DNA from: Saprospiraceae bacterium
GTDB lineage: Bacteria > Bacteroidota > Bacteroidia > Chitinophagales > Saprospiraceae
Assembly: GCA_019187225.1 (NCBI GenBank)
Contig: JABAQQ010000019.1
Location: 1 to 64,000 of the forward strand
Direction: 5' to 3'
DNA length: 64,000 nucleotides
Numbering within the stretch: the first letter of the stretch is position 1; each line of letters starts with the position of its first letter. Positions 44,226 through 53,346 of the stretch are shown piece after piece. The position numbers and the translations under genes were made by a program. Under the pieces are notes generated by a model that worked only from the letters and a program-made list of their open reading frames with translations, did no database searches and had not been told where the DNA came from.

Positions 44226-45368
44226 TTATTTATTTACCATAAAGTAAATCATCTTCTGCACAGGCTCGATGTCTTTCATGTGCAGGATATTATGGGTTTC
44301 AAACATTTGGCGCTCGGAGGGCTCGAGTGACTGGGCCAGCGCCTTCACGAGGTCGTGGGTTTGGTTGGGGTCGCGTACGCCCAGCTCGTTGAGCCAATCC
44401 TCGAAATCGGTGCCTTCCACCGGCAACAGTTCGGTGAACAGTGCAGAGTCGTTTTGTTGGCAAATGCCTTCCAATTCGGCGAGTATCTCTTGCTGACGCG
44501 GCGTACGTTTCGCTTCGTCGTACAGATTGCGGGCGTACACAACAAAGAAAAAAAGGAAGGTCGGCACGTCGGGATGGGGGCAACGAAAGGTGTCAATCAT
44601 CCACTGCAAATAGCTGCGGATCTCGCCTTCGTCGCCTTCCCATTCTTTTTCGGAAAGGTCGAAAACGGCGGTGACGTATTGATACGGCAATTTGGGAACG
44701 CCCGTTTCGATAAACGCTTCAAAGCTTTGCGTATCAGCAAACTGGAAACGACGGGCAACGTATTGTTTGAACTTTTTCCGACTTGATTCCAAGTCGCTGC
44801 CGAGCGGTATTTTTTCAATTTTGATGTGATCGCCGCTTTCTTCGCGGAAAGGATAGTTGATCGCACCCGATTCTCCGTTCAGTTCTTCCTCGATGATCTG
44901 ATAGATCAGGCGTTTGGAAAAAGAATCGGGCATCTCGCTGCGGCAGGCGGCGATAAAGTAGAATTGAAATGCCTGCCGGGCATCTCTTTTACGGTTGAAA
45001 ACCTTGCGGAATTTTTTGACCCCCGCTTCCCGGTTGCAATTGACGAGGTGCATGGCGCCGATTTCAGCGTCCGGGTCAATGCCAAGTCCTTCAACGGCCC
45101 GTCGCAAAGCAGACTGGTCGCCACCGGGGTTCCAACGTTCGATCAGGCTGTTCAAGCCGAAAATAATACCGTTGCGGGCGAGTTCTTCTTCCTGAAAAGA
45201 GATAAGGCGAAGGGATTTTTGCGATTGCAAGTTGCCGTATTGGCTTTGCAAAATCGCCGTTTCACCGAGAAAGGGTGACCCTGTGGGAAGATGTTGGGCC
45301 AAATGCCGGAAAACTTCTTCCAATTGCCCCGAGGCGAGTAATTGCCGGATTGTTTCTTTTGGGTTCAT
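44226..45368 (-). CDS. effector-associated-domain / inactive-STAND-like protein (conflict system)
   Basis: The 380-aa protein starts MNPKETIRQLLASGQLEEVF. Residues 1-80 match the effector-associated domain (EAD) pattern, especially QSQYGNLQSQKSLRLISFQEEELARNG followed by INxALLELI-like IIFGLNSLIERW; this is typical of EAD11. Residues about 95-370 resemble the inactive-STAND (iSTAND) domain, with FQFYFIAACRSEMPDSF, YQYVTAVFDLSEKEW and FLFFFVVYARNL. No P-loop is visible. In known systems EADs are adaptor death-fold-like modules that link sensor and effector proteins. I infer that this one is the partner of the MoxR/FGE proteins. It is the first gene of the operon. Confidence 0.65.
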   Translation of the reverse strand: MNPKETIRQLLASGQLEEVFRHLAQHLPTGSPFLGETAILQSQYGNLQSQKSLRLISFQEEELARNGIIFGLNSLIERWNPGGDQSALRRAVEGLGIDPDAEIGAMHLVNCNREAGVKKFRKVFNRKRDARQAFQFYFIAACRSEMPDSFSKRLIYQIIEEELNGESGAINYPFREESGDHIKIEKIPLGSDLESSRKKFKQYVARRFQFADTQSFEAFIETGVPKLPYQYVTAVFDLSEKEWEGDEGEIRSYLQWMIDTFRCPHPDVPTFLFFFVVYARNLYDEAKRTPRQQEILAELEGICQQNDSALFTELLPVEGTDFEDWLNELGVRDPNQTHDLVKALAQSLEPSERQMFETHNILHMKDIEPVQKMIYFMVNK

Positions 45369-45468
45369 GGACGTGCGGGTACTTAATGCTCACAAAGTTA
45401 TGCAAGAATTAGTTTCCAAACGCAGAACTGGAAGAAATACCGCACACCTTTATACCACCGCTTATTTT

Positions 45469-45510
45469 GCAATCCGCAATCCCCAATCCCCAATCCCCAA
45501 TCCCCAATCC
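45469..45510. repeat. heptamer tandem repeat, unit GGATTG(C/G) on minus strand
   Basis: Six perfect 7-bp units lie 1 bp downstream of the rpoN stop codon (45512-45514), as read in the rpoN direction. Same unit as the tract upstream of comM. Confidence 0.85.
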
Positions 45511-45511
45511 C

Positions 45512-47182
45512 TCACAACCCCTTCCGCAACCGTGCCACCGGTATATTCAACTGCTCCCGGTACTTCGCTACCGTGCGCCGGGCAATGTTGTAGCCCTTTT
45601 TCATCAGCAAGGATTTGAGTTTTTCGTCGGAAAGCGGGCGGCGCTTGTTCTCTTCGCCGATGATGTCGGTAAGTATCTTTTTCACTTCGAGGGTCGAGAC
45701 CTCTTCGCCGTCCTGGGTACTGAGGCTTTCGGAAAAAAAATCTTTGAGGCGTTTGGTGCCGAATTCCGTCTGCACGTATTTGGAGTTGGCCACGCGCGAT
45801 ACGGTGGAGATGTCGAGGCTGGTGGTATCGGCGATGTCCTTCAGGATCATCGGGCGGAGTTTTTTCTGATCGCCGGTGAGGAAGTAGTCGTACTGGTGTT
45901 TGAGGATGGCGCCCATGGTGAGCATCATGGTTTGCTGGCGTTGTTTGATGGCGTCTATGAACCACTTGGCGCTGTCAATTTTTTGTTTGATGAACAGCAC
46001 CGCTTCTTTTTCTTTTTTGCTGGGGCGCCGTCCGTTGCGGCCTGCGTGAAAGGCCTTGAGCATATCGCGGTACTGGTCGTTGATGCGCAGGTCGGGGGCG
46101 TTGCGGGCGTTGAGCGTGAGTTCGAGTTCGCCGTCTCGGTTGCTCACGAGGAAGTCCGGCACGACGTAATTGAGCGCCCGGTCGCCGCGCGTGGCGAAAC
46201 CGCTGGCTGGTTTGGGGTTGAGTTTCAATATCTCGTCCACCGCTTGTTTGAGGTCTTCCTCGTCAATGTTCAGTTGGCGGCAGAGTTTGGGATAGTGTTT
46301 TTTGGTGAATTCGTCGAAGTATTGGTCAATGATGCGGATCGCGATCTGAATGGCGACTTTTTCGTCGTGCGAAAGCGTGTCTTCTTCCTGGCGGAGGCGG
46401 TGCTGGAGTTGTAGCAGCAGGCATTCGCGCAGGTCGCGGGCGCCGATGCCCGGCGGGTCGAATTGTTGAATTCTGGCGAGGATGCGGTTGATCTCTTTTT
46501 CGTGGGTGGAAATGTTCTGGCTGAACAGCAGGTCGTCCACCATCGCCGAGGTTTCGCGGCGCAGGTATCCGTCGTCGTCAATGGACCCGATGATCTGCAG
46601 GGCGATGGCGTGTTCGCGTTCGTCGTCGAGGTCAAGCAGGCCGAGTTGCTGTTCTAAGTATTCGTGGAAAGTATTTTCAAACGCCAGCGGAACCGTTTTT
46701 TCTTCCTCGTCGCCGCCGCGGCCTTCGTCGCGTGTTTTGTAGGTAGCGGGGTCGTCTTCGATGAAATCCATGAGGTAGTCGTCCAGTTCCACGTCGTCGT
46801 CGCGAAGACTGACTGCCTCCTCTTCATCGGCATAGTCATCCGAAGTATCGCGGTCAATTTCGTCGAGTATATCGCCCTCCGAACCCGAGTCATCGTCGCC
46901 GCCGGCAGTATCCGAATCGCTTTCGCCCGATTCGGCTTTTTGTTCGCGTTCGTAGTAACTGAGGTCGGCATCGGCCAGGTCCATTTCCGACATGCCTTCG
47001 GTGAGGTCTGCGGTTTCATCTCCTTCCTCGAGGGCGGGGTTGGCTTCCAATTCTTCCTGGATGCGCTGTTCCAAAGTAGCCGTCGGGATTTGCAGCAGTT
47101 TCATCAACTGAATCTGCTGAGGGGAGAGTTTTTGCTGGAGTTTTTGGGTGAGGGTCTGTTTTGGTCCGTAGTTAGATGCCAT
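45512..47182 (-). CDS. rpoN: RNA polymerase sigma-54 factor
   Basis: The 556-aa protein (start MASNYGPKQTL; ATG at 47188 is an alternative) has the N-terminal activator-interaction region rich in Gln/Leu (QKLSPQQIQLMKLLQ), an acidic stretch, the core-binding domain (IARRTVAKY region at the end, PPGIGARDLRECLLLQL), and the RpoN box ARRTVAKYREQLN near the C-terminus. It directs transcription from -24/-12 promoters with activator ATPases. It is downstream of hflX on the opposite strand. A heptamer repeat tract abuts its stop codon. Confidence 0.96.
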   Translation of the reverse strand: MASNYGPKQTLTQKLQQKLSPQQIQLMKLLQIPTATLEQRIQEELEANPALEEGDETADLTEGMSEMDLADADLSYYEREQKAESGESDSDTAGGDDDSGSEGDILDEIDRDTSDDYADEEEAVSLRDDDVELDDYLMDFIEDDPATYKTRDEGRGGDEEEKTVPLAFENTFHEYLEQQLGLLDLDDEREHAIALQIIGSIDDDGYLRRETSAMVDDLLFSQNISTHEKEINRILARIQQFDPPGIGARDLRECLLLQLQHRLRQEEDTLSHDEKVAIQIAIRIIDQYFDEFTKKHYPKLCRQLNIDEEDLKQAVDEILKLNPKPASGFATRGDRALNYVVPDFLVSNRDGELELTLNARNAPDLRINDQYRDMLKAFHAGRNGRRPSKKEKEAVLFIKQKIDSAKWFIDAIKQRQQTMMLTMGAILKHQYDYFLTGDQKKLRPMILKDIADTTSLDISTVSRVANSKYVQTEFGTKRLKDFFSESLSTQDGEEVSTLEVKKILTDIIGEENKRRPLSDEKLKSLLMKKGYNIARRTVAKYREQLNIPVARLRKGL

Positions 47183-47520
47183 TTGCAAACAGGGATTAAG
47201 ATGGAAAAATTGGATAACAATCTTCGGCCAGAAACGGCCTTAGCAAATGAGAGGCCAGTTTTGATGCAAACGTGCAGGCTCCGATATTTATTTGCTGATG
47301 TGTTTAATTGTTTATTCGTTTATATGTTTGATTTTCTGAACTTTGGAAAAGGTTCACTCCGTTTTTACGCGGATAAATTTTTCGAAAAATTTTTGGCAAG
47401 ATTACTCAAAAAACATTTTTCCCCCGGAGGTTTAACATTTGAAAACTAAAAAGGAAAATCCGCGACGAAAGGGCTTTTGAATGAACTTTTTATTTAAAAA
47501 ATTCCTTTAGGCAGGCTGTT

Positions 47521-47528
47521 TACCTTTG
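47521..47528 (+). promoter_or_regulatory. -7 box of hflX, TACCTTTG
   Basis: Exact TAnnTTTG match, giving a leader of about 95 nt before the hflX ATG. No clear -33 TTG at the normal distance. Confidence 0.5.
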
Positions 47529-47601
47529 CGACGAAAAGTATTCCGGAATGGTTTTCCGGGCCGGATCGAAGCGGAATTTATTTGTATATATTGAAAAGGC
47601 T

Positions 47602-47620
47602 GGCGGAATACCATTCCGCC
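47602..47620 (+). promoter_or_regulatory. hairpin next to the hflX start
   Basis: GGCGGAAT-acc-ATTCCGCC can form an 8-bp stem ending 8 nt before the hflX ATG. If formed in the mRNA it could limit ribosome access. Confidence 0.45.
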
Positions 47621-47628
47621 GTACAATT

Positions 47629-48837
47629 ATGGCCAAAGAATGGACCCTCGGCGAAAAAAACGCCGGATTGAAAAAAGAAACGGAACACGCCGTATTGGTG
47701 GGCCTCATCACGCCCGAAGTGACGGAGACCCAGGCGCACGAATACATGGACGAACTCGAATTCCTCGCCCACACTGCCGGGGCGGAGACAGTTAAACGTT
47801 TCACCCAGCGCTTGCCGCACCCGGAGCACCGCACTTTTATCGGCAAAGGAAAAGTGGAAGAAATCCAAAAATACCTCGAACGCCATGAAGAAGTGAACAT
47901 GGTCATCTTCGACGACGACCTTTCGGGCAAACAAACCAACAACCTGGAAGAAGCGCTGAAGGTGAAAATTGTAGATCGCTCTACCCTTATCCTCGACATA
48001 TTCGCCAACCGCGCCCAGACGGCACAGGCCAAAACCCAGGTCGAACTGGCGCAGATGAAATACCTCCTGCCCCGCCTGCGCGGCCTGTGGACGCACTTAG
48101 AGCGCCAGCGCGGCGGTATCGGGATGCGCGGCCCCGGTGAGACCCAGATCGAGACCGACCGGCGCTTAGTGCAGTACCGCATCAAAACGCTGGAAGAAAA
48201 ACTCAAAGACATTGACCGGCAAAGCCAGACGCAGCGCAAAACGCGCGGCGAACTCATCCGCGTGGCGCTGGTCGGCTACACCAACGTCGGCAAAAGCACC
48301 CTGATGAACCTCCTGTCCAAATCGGAAGTGCTGGCGGAGAACAAACTGTTCGCTACCCTCGATACGACGGTGCGCAAGGTCGTATTCGGCCAGATGCCTT
48401 TCCTCTTGTCCGATACGGTGGGTTTTATCCGCAAATTACCGCACCACCTGATCGAAAGTTTTAAAAGTACGCTCGACGAGGTGCGCGAAAGCGACATTCT
48501 GCTCCATGTGGTGGACGTGGCGCATCCGCAATTCGAAGACCATGTGCGCACCGTACAACAAACGCTGCTCGAACTCGGCGCGGCGGAAAAACCCACGCTT
48601 ATGGTTTTCAATAAAATGGACCTTTACCGCGGGCGCTATTTTGACGATTTGCTCGACCAAAACACCCGGAAAGAACTGGAGCAGGATCTGCGCGAGCGGC
48701 TGCGCGAGGCGTTCGGCGAGAATATTTTTATTTCCTGCCACACCAAAGAAGGCATTGAAGAACTCCGCGAGCGGATGACGAGGCTGATCAAGGAGGCGTA
48801 TGTGGTAAGGTATCCGCACCAGGTGAAAAGTTGGTAG
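47629..48837 (+). CDS. hflX: ribosome-associated GTPase HflX
   Basis: The start ATG at 47629 (MAKEWTLGEKNAGLKK) gives 402 aa. The N-terminal half has the HflX nucleotide-binding-like domain with HRTFIGKGKVEEIQ and VIFDDDLSGKQTNNLEE. The linker coiled coil includes LEEKLKDI. The G domain has GYTNVGKSTLMNLL, the G2/G3 region DTTVRKV and DTVGFIRKLP, and NKMD. HflX splits stalled or heat-damaged 70S ribosomes using GTP. It is upstream of the adenylate cyclase gene by 54 bp. Confidence 0.95.
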   Translation: MAKEWTLGEKNAGLKKETEHAVLVGLITPEVTETQAHEYMDELEFLAHTAGAETVKRFTQRLPHPEHRTFIGKGKVEEIQKYLERHEEVNMVIFDDDLSGKQTNNLEEALKVKIVDRSTLILDIFANRAQTAQAKTQVELAQMKYLLPRLRGLWTHLERQRGGIGMRGPGETQIETDRRLVQYRIKTLEEKLKDIDRQSQTQRKTRGELIRVALVGYTNVGKSTLMNLLSKSEVLAENKLFATLDTTVRKVVFGQMPFLLSDTVGFIRKLPHHLIESFKSTLDEVRESDILLHVVDVAHPQFEDHVRTVQQTLLELGAAEKPTLMVFNKMDLYRGRYFDDLLDQNTRKELEQDLRERLREAFGENIFISCHTKEGIEELRERMTRLIKEAYVVRYPHQVKSW

Positions 48838-48891
48838 CCGTACCAATGAGGAATTGGCCGGATGATCTATTTTGTGGGCAAATTCCAGCTT

Positions 48892-50904
48892 ATGCCTGTT
48901 CGATTTACCATCGCGATAGCCAGCCTGATCCTGTTGCACTTCCCATTTCATTCCACTGCCCAGTCCGGCGGGCCGGCGGCGCCGAATGTGGATTCCCTGA
49001 TCCGGGCCCTGCCGCCCGATGGACAAAATGATACCCTGAAGATCAGACAATTGATCACCCTCGGCAATACCCTCAACCGGCTCGGCCGCAGCGAAGAGGC
49101 TCTTCACTACGGGCTGCAAGCGAGAGAGCTGGCCCACCGCATCAACGCTTTCGACCGGCGTATTCAACTCGTTCATCACCTGTGCAATATAGATTACAGG
49201 TATGGCAAGCAATACATCGAATACGAATGGCCCATTCTTTTTCGGGAGGATCTGGTTCAGGAAAAAGACTTCAGCCACTGGCTCAATATCACTTTGAGCC
49301 TCCGCAGTTTCAAAGGTGGGGGAGAGGCCTTTAAACACATGCTTTTTTTAGAAAGCATTGCATTATCGCACTCTTTTCATCCCAACGTCCTGTCGGATAT
49401 GTATCTTGTGAAAGCCGATCTGTATTTGCAGATCGGGGATAAGGGGAAAGCGGTATTCAATGGACAAAAAGTTCGGGATTATGCAGAACAAACAGGCGAT
49501 GAAACCAAGATCAGAGAAGCGCGATTGTGGAGCGCTTTAATATATGCCTGGCTCGGTCAGCCCGAAGATGCCGGCGTCATTTTGCCCTCGCTCCTGCGCG
49601 ACACCCTTAACGTACAAGGAGAAGAGAAAAAGAATTTGCTTGCTCAGATCGCCTATTTATTGGTCAGAATAGACAGGGCGGTCGAAGCGGAAGATATCAT
49701 TCGCAGGCACCCCGGCATCATATCGGAAAAAAGCAATGAAAAAATACTGTTGGGACAGATCATGATCAAACAAGGCAAGTATGCAGAAGCAGAGAAACTG
49801 TTGTTCGACATGTTGGCCAATGAACCCAACGAATCTTATCGGACAGGTATTCACAGGGAACTCGGCGAATTGTATTTCAAACAAGGCAGATACCGGGAAG
49901 CAGTGGTTTACCTGAAGTCCGTTGCCGAATTTTTCAATCCCCAGACGATCGCATTTTTAAACAAAGAAGACTTGGTGCCACTCGAGCTGTTGACACAGGC
50001 GCTTCAAAAAACAGGTGACTACGCCGGCGCGAACAAATATTTGCTCCAGTTGATGGCCGGGAAAGACTCCATCGCCACTCGCAACGACCAAAACCGTGTG
50101 GCTCAACTGGAAGCGCGGGAACTGGACGAAGCCCAAAAACGGGTGATAGAAAACCTGTCCGGCGAAAATCGCCGCCGGGCAGGCCAAATAAAAATGGCGA
50201 GTGGCGTAGCCATGCTTTTTTTAGTGTTGAGCGGCATTGTGTTATTCCAGTTCCGCCGTCTGCGTGCTGCGAAACGTCAGAACGACGCGCTTTTACTTAA
50301 TATTCTGCCTCAGGCGATCTTCCATCGGATGAGAAAGGGCGAGCATTCCATTGCTGATTTTATGCCGGAAGTGACCGTCTTGTTTATTGATATCGTTGAT
50401 TTTACCGGTACCTCTTCCAAGGTGGAGGCGCCCATATTGGTCGGCCTCCTCAATGAAGTCTTTGCCCGCCTCGACGCCTTGACCGACAAATACCAACTGG
50501 AAAAGATCAAAACCATCGGCGACTGCTACATGGCAGCCGCCGGGGTACCCAACGCTCAGGCAGACCACCTGGAACGCGCGGTGAATATGGCGCTGGAAGT
50601 GCTCCGCACAGTGAATGGGGCTGAATTCAACGGTCAAAAAATCTACCTGAAGGTGGGATTAGAGTCCGGCCCTGCAGTGGCGGGTGTGATTGGCAGAAAA
50701 AAATTCATCTTCGACCTCTGGGGCGACACCGTCAATACCGCCAGCAGGATGGAGTCCAACGGGATTGCCGGATCAATTCAAACAACGGAGCGGGTTTACC
50801 AAAAATTGGCAAACCGCTACCCCTTCATGTGCCGGGGAGAAATCGAGGTAAAAGGCAAGGGAACGATGACCACTTATCTTCTGCAGCCCGATCACGTTAA
50901 TTGA
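48892..50904 (+). CDS. TPR-sensor adenylate cyclase (class III)
   Basis: The start at 48892 (MPVRFTIAIASLILLHFPFH) gives a signal peptide and 670 aa; ATG at 48862 is possible but leaves the signal internal. A TPR-like periplasmic half (about 60-430) is followed by a membrane segment (MASGVAMLFLVLSGIVLFQF, about 435-458). The cyclase domain starts near 490 with EVTVLFIDIVDFTGTSS (metal Asps), KIKTIGDCYMA (adenine-specificity Lys), and FDLWGDTVNTASRME (Asp, Asn, Arg of the active site). The residues fit adenylate rather than guanylate cyclase. It converts ATP to cAMP. A hairpin repeat (copy B) follows the stop by 7 bp. Confidence 0.9.
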   Translation: MPVRFTIAIASLILLHFPFHSTAQSGGPAAPNVDSLIRALPPDGQNDTLKIRQLITLGNTLNRLGRSEEALHYGLQARELAHRINAFDRRIQLVHHLCNIDYRYGKQYIEYEWPILFREDLVQEKDFSHWLNITLSLRSFKGGGEAFKHMLFLESIALSHSFHPNVLSDMYLVKADLYLQIGDKGKAVFNGQKVRDYAEQTGDETKIREARLWSALIYAWLGQPEDAGVILPSLLRDTLNVQGEEKKNLLAQIAYLLVRIDRAVEAEDIIRRHPGIISEKSNEKILLGQIMIKQGKYAEAEKLLFDMLANEPNESYRTGIHRELGELYFKQGRYREAVVYLKSVAEFFNPQTIAFLNKEDLVPLELLTQALQKTGDYAGANKYLLQLMAGKDSIATRNDQNRVAQLEARELDEAQKRVIENLSGENRRRAGQIKMASGVAMLFLVLSGIVLFQFRRLRAAKRQNDALLLNILPQAIFHRMRKGEHSIADFMPEVTVLFIDIVDFTGTSSKVEAPILVGLLNEVFARLDALTDKYQLEKIKTIGDCYMAAAGVPNAQADHLERAVNMALEVLRTVNGAEFNGQKIYLKVGLESGPAVAGVIGRKKFIFDLWGDTVNTASRMESNGIAGSIQTTERVYQKLANRYPFMCRGEIEVKGKGTMTTYLLQPDHVN

Positions 50905-50911
50905 GCTGTTA

Positions 50912-51017
50912 TAGTACATGGACAATGGATTTTTGACATTGGACATTTGACCAAATGATTGGTTGTCAGGGTCAAACGTCCAATGTCCAATGTCGATTTG
51001 TTTTGTCCGCTTACTTA
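50912..51017 (+). repeat. ~106-bp hairpin repeat element, copy B
   Basis: Second member of the four-copy family, same orientation as copy A, very similar in sequence. It starts 7 bp after the adenylate cyclase stop codon and ends 18 bp before the convergent T9SS gene's stop. Confidence 0.85.
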
Positions 51018-51035
51018 CTTTCCCAGGGCGCAGTG

Positions 51036-51908
51036 TTATTCCACCACCACTTTTCGCACTGCTCTTCCGTTCTCCGAATCCAATTGCAACACATAAGTCC
51101 CGGCAGGCAAATCTGCTACATGAAGCACGGTTTGTTCGGCAAACGCTCTCTGGCGCACGATCTTGCCCTGACTGTCGAAGAGCCGCAAGGTGACCGGAGC
51201 GAAATCGGCCACAGTCACCAGGATTTTGTCAGAAGCGGGATTGGGCAGGATGTTTGCCTCCAATTGCCGTTGCGGATTTTTTACCGAGGTCACACAGCCG
51301 GGGCTATTGCCCCAAATTACAGGAATTTCCAGCCCCAGAAAAGAAGTCCAGTCGGGGCAATCTTCGGGCGAGGCGCTCACCGAGTAATTGCCGGGCATGG
51401 TCACAACGAGGGTGTCGTTATTGGCCCCATTGATGGGATTCCCGTTGTCGTACCACTGAAAATTGAGCGTATATGGCAACAGCGCCTCCATCCATACCGT
51501 GTCGCCGGAACAAATGATGAGTTCGCCGTTGGAGCCTACCGCGAAGTCGCCAAAAGAGGAAACGGTGACGGGTAGGAATGCCAGTCCGTCCACCAGTACT
51601 TCCGGGCTTTGTTCGGTGCAGCCGCCAAGGGTGGCTGCTACGGAAATGTAAACCGGCGTTTCATAGGCATTCACCTCCATTGTCTGCCCGGTCGCACCTG
51701 CCACAGGCTGGGCGGGGTTATTGCTTCCGAAAGGGCGGCTGTACCATTGATAGCTGTCGTATTGCTGCGTACTGAGGGTGGAAGAGGATTCCGGGCAAAG
51801 CAAAAAATTACCGGTCACCGTGGGATCGAAATTGCATTGCGCGCCTGCGCCGGGCATCAGGCAAAGGAGGGCGGCGCAAACGAGCGCCGCCCGAAGAATC
51901 GTTTTCAT
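51036..51908 (-). CDS. T9SS-secreted protein with Ig-like repeats and sorting domain
   Basis: The 290-aa protein has a signal peptide (MKTILRAALVCAALLCLMPGAGAQ). Two Ig/PKD-like segments follow, with paired cysteines (CPESSSTLSTQQYDSYQWY; IICSGDTVWMEALLP...FQWYDNGNPI). The C-terminal sorting domain has NILPNPASDKILVTV, LRLFDSQGKIV, ADLPAGTYVLQL and a final RKVVVE. The sorting domain directs export through the type IX system, usually with later attachment to the surface. Its ligand or role is unknown. It is the only intact T9SS cargo in the window. Confidence 0.88.
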   Translation of the reverse strand: MKTILRAALVCAALLCLMPGAGAQCNFDPTVTGNFLLCPESSSTLSTQQYDSYQWYSRPFGSNNPAQPVAGATGQTMEVNAYETPVYISVAATLGGCTEQSPEVLVDGLAFLPVTVSSFGDFAVGSNGELIICSGDTVWMEALLPYTLNFQWYDNGNPINGANNDTLVVTMPGNYSVSASPEDCPDWTSFLGLEIPVIWGNSPGCVTSVKNPQRQLEANILPNPASDKILVTVADFAPVTLRLFDSQGKIVRQRAFAEQTVLHVADLPAGTYVLQLDSENGRAVRKVVVE

Positions 51909-52120
51909 GCTTAAATGTTTAGTGTTTGAATGTTTGAATTGCCACCATAGACCTCCGGTTTTTGGTGAAGGGTTGGGTAAAAAATTGTTTTAGGATTTTT
52001 TTAACAGGCTTCCTGCCATTTTGTCTTCAAAAACCGGTGGCACAATTCTCGCCCCTTTGTTCCATTCATGAAAAACATCCGAAATCCCGGCATTTTTTTT
52101 CTTAAACCCACTTTTTTGTC

Positions 52121-53155
52121 ATGCTTAATTTTCTTGCTACCGAAGGCGCGTCAGCGAACGCTGCCGAGCGCCGCAGCCGGGTACACGAACAAGACGACTA
52201 CCTTCTGGACGCTTATTCTCAAACGGTTACGGGCGTTGCCCGCCGGGTGAGCAATGCTGTCGTTCACCTCAATGTCCGGAAACCGCAACCGCAAAACCGC
52301 CGCCAGCAGAACCCCCGCCAGCCGCAGGAGCCGTTCGGTACGGGCAGCGGTTTTGTCATCAGCACCGACGGTTTCGTGGTCACCAACAGCCACGTCGTCC
52401 ATGGCGCCACTGCAATTGAAGCCAGTCTGCCCGACGGCCGCTCGTTCCATGCCCGCGTCGTGGGCGACGACCCGGCGACCGATGTGGCAGTGGTCAAAAT
52501 TGACGGCGACAACCTCGCTACCCTCGCGTTCGGCGAAAGCGACCGCCTGCAGGTCGGCCAGATCGCCATCGCCATCGGCAATCCCTACGGTTTTCAATAT
52601 TCCGTAACGGCGGGTGTGGTGAGCGCACTGGGACGCACGCTCCGCAGCCAGAACGGCCGCCTTATTGACGACGTCATCCAGACCGACGCAGCGCTCAACC
52701 CCGGTAACTCCGGTGGCCCGCTCGTGGATTCTTTCGGCAATGTCATCGGGGTGAATACAGCAGTCATCTTGCCTGCTCAGGGATTGTGTTTCGCCGTCGC
52801 ATCCAATCTCGCCAAATTCGTCGTCGGAAAACTGATCCTCGAAGGCCGCGTGCGCCGTGGCTATCTCGGTATTGCCGCTCAGGCAGTGCCCCTCCCCGCC
52901 AAATGGACGCAAACACTGGAATTGCCCACCAAAGGCGGCATACAGATCCAGAATGTGGAAGCCGACGGTCCGGCCAATCATTCGGGATTGCAGGCGGGCG
53001 ATATCATGGTGCAGTTCGAGGGCAAGCCGATTGACTCGATTGATGCCCTGCACAAGGCGCTCGACGAGACGACGATTGGCCGCCGGTCGAATATCTGGGT
53101 GCTGCGCGACGGCAGCCTGAAAAGCCTGAGCGTGACACCGGGGGAATTGCGGTAA
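52121..53155 (+). CDS. HtrA/DegP-like serine protease with PDZ domain
   Basis: The 344-aa protein has a trypsin-like domain with the catalytic triad His91 (TNSHVVHG), Asp121 (ATDVAVVKI) and Ser197 (NPGNSGGPLV), and a PDZ domain (about 250-335) with YLGIAAQAV and HSGLQAGDIMVQFEGKPI. It lacks a signal peptide at this start. A hydrophobic stretch (TFLSCLIFLL) is encoded in another frame just upstream (from ATG 52068), so a frameshift, or a cytoplasmic protease, is possible. The next repeat (copy C) supplies its TAA stop codon. Confidence 0.87.
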   Translation: MLNFLATEGASANAAERRSRVHEQDDYLLDAYSQTVTGVARRVSNAVVHLNVRKPQPQNRRQQNPRQPQEPFGTGSGFVISTDGFVVTNSHVVHGATAIEASLPDGRSFHARVVGDDPATDVAVVKIDGDNLATLAFGESDRLQVGQIAIAIGNPYGFQYSVTAGVVSALGRTLRSQNGRLIDDVIQTDAALNPGNSGGPLVDSFGNVIGVNTAVILPAQGLCFAVASNLAKFVVGKLILEGRVRRGYLGIAAQAVPLPAKWTQTLELPTKGGIQIQNVEADGPANHSGLQAGDIMVQFEGKPIDSIDALHKALDETTIGRRSNIWVLRDGSLKSLSVTPGELR

Positions 53156-53260
53156 GTCACCGGACATTGGATTTAAGACATTGGACATTGGACGTTTGAC
53201 CCTGACAACCAATCATTTGGTCAGATGTCCAATGTCAAAAATCCATTGTCCATGTACTTA
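53153..53260 (-). repeat. ~108-bp hairpin repeat element, copy C
   Basis: Third member of the family, inverted relative to copies A and B. Its first bases TAAGT provide the stop codon (53153-53155) of the HtrA-like gene, and it ends TACTTA at 53260. It carries the same stem as the others. Confidence 0.85.
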
Positions 53261-53285
53261 TCTGGTAAAAATTGTATTGAATAAG

Positions 53286-53315
53286 ATACCACCTCCGTAT
53301 GGGGTGGTATTTTTG
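53286..53315 (+). terminator. rho-independent terminator
   Basis: ATACCACC (53286-53293) pairs with GGTGGTAT (53303-53310), followed by a short T-run (53310-53314). It lies 31 bp before the epimerase start, after the protease gene. Confidence 0.7.
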
Positions 53316-53346
53316 TGTCCGGTACAAAAAACAAAAACTGACCATC

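Larger units (their letters stand above)
47183..47628. other. 446-bp divergent intergenic region rpoN-hflX
   Basis: It contains the -7 box for hflX at 47521-47528 and a hairpin (GGCGGAAT / ATTCCGCC, 47602-47620) just before the hflX start. The rpoN promoter was not located. A purine-rich GGAGG at about 47423 has no gene after it. Nothing else assignable. Confidence 0.5.
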
